From: Bacillota bacterium
Lineage (GTDB): Bacteria; Bacillota; Clostridia; Christensenellales; Aristaeellaceae
NCBI GenBank assembly: GCA_023459675.1
Contig: JAEWTC010000129.1
Coordinates: forward strand, 1 to 14,941
Reading direction: 5' to 3'
Length of the DNA stretch: 14,941 nt
The notes under the pieces were generated by a model. The model made no database searches. It worked only from the letters and a program-made list of their open reading frames with translations, and had not been told where the DNA came from. Shown here in pieces: positions 12,981 to 14,941 of the stretch (position 1 is the first letter of the stretch; each line of letters opens with the position of its first letter). Made by a program: the position numbers and the translations under genes.

Positions 12981-14075
12981 TTATTCTCCTATCGTCTGGG
13001 TGCTGTCCAAAAGCATATCGCAAAGCGCAATCGCCGCCGCCGCCTCCATGCAGGGAACGGCGCGCGGTACCACGCAGGGGTCGTGCCGCCCGTGTATCAC
13101 CAATTTGACGTTCTTCTGCTCTACAAGGCTTACGCTTTCCTGCTCCCGCCCGATGGACGGGGTCGGCTTCATCGCAACTTGAAACACCAATGGCATCCCG
13201 GATGAGATCCCGCCCAGAATTCCGCCGTGGTTGTTCGTGCGCGTGCGCACCACGCCGCCGTCCATCACAAACGCGTCGTTGTTTTCCGAGCCTCTCCGCC
13301 TAGCGCCGGCAAAGCCGCTGCCAAACGCGACGCCCTTCACCGCCGGAACGCCGAACACCGCCGCGCTGATCCTGTTTTCCATGCCGCCGAACATCGGGCT
13401 GCCCAACCCCACGGGAAGGCCGGTGGCCGCGCATTCGATCACGCCGCCGATGGAATCGGCCTGCAGGCGCGCCGCTTCGATTTCGTTAAGCATCGCTTCC
13501 CATACGGCGGCGTTTACCACCGGCGGCCCGTTTGCCGTTTGTGCGGCAAAGGCCTCGCAATCGATGGATACGGGGTCAAACGGCGTGTCCTCCACCGTGC
13601 CGACGCTCAGAATGTGCGCGGCCACATGGATGCCCTGCATTTTCAGCAACTGCAGGCACAGCGCGCCCGCAAGGCAAAGCGGCGCGGTCAGGCGGCCGGA
13701 GAACTGTCCGCCGCCCGCAATATCGTTGTAACCGTTAAACTTCACATACGCGGTATAGTCCGCATGGGAGGGACGGGGGATTGCGTGCAGATTGCTGTAA
13801 TCGCCGGAACGGGTATCGGCATTGCGGATGATCGCGGTGATCGGCGCGCCGCAGGTGACGCCGTCCACCAGGCCGCACAGGAATTCCGGCTCGTCCGCTT
13901 CCTTGCGGTGCGTGGCGTAGGGCGCGCCGCCGGGCGCGCGGCGGGAAAGGAAATGCCGCAGCGCCGGCATATCCACAGCCATACCCGCGGGAAAGCCGTC
14001 TATCACCACGCCGATGGCGGGCGCGTGCGACTGACCGAAAATGGTGATCTTCAGGTTGTTTCCATACGTATTCAT
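12981..14075 (-). CDS. aroC: Chorismate synthase
   Basis: 364 aa, full length. It converts EPSP to chorismate, using reduced FMN as a cofactor without net redox change. Visible signatures are GQSHAPA with H17, SRRAPGG (44-50), RPSHAD with H104, the GGGQFSGRLTA segment (121-131), PAVKG (244-248), NNHGGILGGISSG (281-293) and GRHDPC with H331 and D332. The residue after H17 is Ala where many homologues have Gly; this need not affect activity. The ATG at 14075 shares one base with the aroA stop (TGATG), and GGGAGG lies 7 nt upstream. An earlier in-frame start 36 codons upstream falls inside aroA and is rejected. No flavin reductase domain is fused, so it depends on a separate reductase. Confidence 0.96.
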   Translation of the reverse strand: MNTYGNNLKITIFGQSHAPAIGVVIDGFPAGMAVDMPALRHFLSRRAPGGAPYATHRKEADEPEFLCGLVDGVTCGAPITAIIRNADTRSGDYSNLHAIPRPSHADYTAYVKFNGYNDIAGGGQFSGRLTAPLCLAGALCLQLLKMQGIHVAAHILSVGTVEDTPFDPVSIDCEAFAAQTANGPPVVNAAVWEAMLNEIEAARLQADSIGGVIECAATGLPVGLGSPMFGGMENRISAAVFGVPAVKGVAFGSGFAGARRRGSENNDAFVMDGGVVRTRTNNHGGILGGISSGMPLVFQVAMKPTPSIGREQESVSLVEQKNVKLVIHGRHDPCVVPRAVPCMEAAAAIALCDMLLDSTQTIGE

Positions 14076-14941
14076 CAGACGTCCTCCCGGGCGACGCCGC
14101 CCAGCGTGCGGAAATCCGCAAAGAAACGGGGGTAGGATTTGTGTACCGCGTCCGCGCCGCGGATGGTGACCTTGCCCTCGCACAGCGCGGATGCGACAGC
14201 CGCCATCATCACGATGCGGTGATCCTCCGCCGCGTCGATTTGCGCACCGTGCAGCGGGCGGCCGCCTGTGATGCGTAGCCCGTCCGGCGTTTGGGCGATC
14301 TCCGCGCCAAAGCTGCGCAGCGTTTCGGCGATCACGCGCAGACGATCGCTTTCCTTCAGCCGCAGCCGCTCGGCATGGTGTATGTGCGTCTCGCCGCGCG
14401 CGGCAAGCGCCACGGCGGCGATCATCGGAACCAGATCGGGAATATCCCGCGCGTCTGCGGTGACGCCGGTGAGAGTTCCGCCGGATACGGTAACGCTTGT
14501 TTCCGTCCTGCGTACCTTTGCGCCGAAACGCGCCAGAATATCTAGAAATGCCTTGTCGCCCTGCGGGCTTTGCGCGGCTAAACCCGTTACGGTCACGGCC
14601 TGCGTGCCCAGCGCGCCCGCCGCCAGCCAGCAGGCGGCGTTGGACCAGTCCCCTTCTATGGATAGCGTACCCGGTGAGCGGAACGGCTGTCCGCCGCGGA
14701 TGAAGAACCCGTCATCCCGCCGGGGTATGGCGACGCCGAAGCCGCGCAGGGTTTGCAGCGTGAGCTCCACATACGGGCGGGATTCCAGCTCGCCTGTGAT
14801 CTGCAATTCGCTGTCATCGCTCAGGAGCGGCAGCGCGAGCAGCAGCCCTGTGACATACTGAGAGGAAACGTTCCCCGCAACGGTATACCTGCCGCCGCGC
14901 AGCGAGCCCGAAACGGTGAGCGGGGATACGCCCTGCGCCGA
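14075..14941 (-). CDS. aroA: EPSP synthase (3-phosphoshikimate 1-carboxyvinyltransferase), 5' partial
   Basis: 288 residues are visible; the N-terminal part lies beyond the right edge. The frame is open from 14941 onward, so the apparent TTG start at 14806 is internal. The enzyme joins phosphoenolpyruvate to shikimate 3-phosphate. Visible signatures are GNVSSQYVTGLLLALPLL near the edge (the shikimate-phosphate binding SSQ), ESRPYVELT, EGDWSNAACWLAAGAL, DLVPMIAAVALAA with the catalytic aspartate, RLKESDRL and EDHRIVMMAAV. The usual DASSA segment reads DWSNAA here. The N-terminal motif that separates glyphosate-sensitive class I from class II enzymes is outside the window. It is the first operon gene seen, so the promoter and probably aroF and aroB lie to the right. 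Confidence 0.95.
   Translation of the reverse strand, partial: SAQGVSPLTVSGSLRGGRYTVAGNVSSQYVTGLLLALPLLSDDSELQITGELESRPYVELTLQTLRGFGVAIPRRDDGFFIRGGQPFRSPGTLSIEGDWSNAACWLAAGALGTQAVTVTGLAAQSPQGDKAFLDILARFGAKVRRTETSVTVSGGTLTGVTADARDIPDLVPMIAAVALAARGETHIHHAERLRLKESDRLRVIAETLRSFGAEIAQTPDGLRITGGRPLHGAQIDAAEDHRIVMMAAVASALCEGKVTIRGADAVHKSYPRFFADFRTLGGVAREDV

Noticed and set aside
14804..14806. TTG 14806 as the start of aroA
   Set aside because: The frame continues to the window edge and encodes the conserved EPSP synthase SSQ segment, so the codon is internal.

Overview
The window (about 60% GC by eye) reads as a chromosomal segment of a Firmicute, most likely class Clostridia. Reasons: strong AAGGAGG-type ribosome binding sites, a near-consensus sigma-A promoter, and gene families I associate with Clostridia (DUF5058, DUF5317, DUF5685, HD-GYP membrane proteins). 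The genus cannot be fixed from the sequence. I see no tRNA, rRNA, CRISPR array, insertion sequence or phage gene.

Layout, left to right. (1) 1-1842, plus strand: the 3' part of a diguanylate cyclase with a LacI-type sugar-binding sensor domain. It runs off the left edge and ends in a clear intrinsic terminator. (2) 2024-4851, plus: a tight three-gene unit of two multi-pass membrane proteins (the first DUF5058) and a membrane-anchored M20 peptidase of the PM20D1/CPS1 type, probably uptake or export of an acylated amino acid or peptide plus its hydrolysis. (3) 4852-5101: an AT-rich control region with two perfect palindromes and a strong promoter. (4) 5102-7970, plus: a 230-aa soluble protein of unknown function, a 244-nt apparently structured RNA segment containing a 25-codon hydrophobic small ORF, an HD-GYP cyclic-di-GMP phosphodiesterase with a multi-pass membrane domain, and a DUF5317 membrane protein overlapping it by 4 nt. 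(5) 8149-10159, plus: DUF5685 protein, J-domain protein with a cysteine-rich tail, and a small membrane protein with a zinc ribbon. (6) 10173-14941, minus: a compact aromatic amino-acid operon transcribed toward the left, aroA (cut by the right edge), aroC, pheA (chorismate mutase/prephenate dehydratase/ACT), an aroE-aroK fusion, and aroQ.

The aro genes supply most of the shikimate pathway (dehydroquinate to chorismate) and the first steps toward phenylalanine; 1- to 4-nt overlaps or 2-nt gaps join all five. The window also holds both a c-di-GMP synthase and a c-di-GMP hydrolase, in separate transcription units.

The most interesting item is the segment 5793-6036 before the HD-GYP gene. A 22-pair closing stem, in which every non-Watson-Crick pair is a G-U wobble, encloses four further helices. 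One group buries the Shine-Dalgarno sequence of a small ORF for a signal-peptide-like 25-residue peptide. This looks like a structured regulatory leader, or a small-protein gene under RNA control, rather than plain spacer. I recognise no known RNA family in it.
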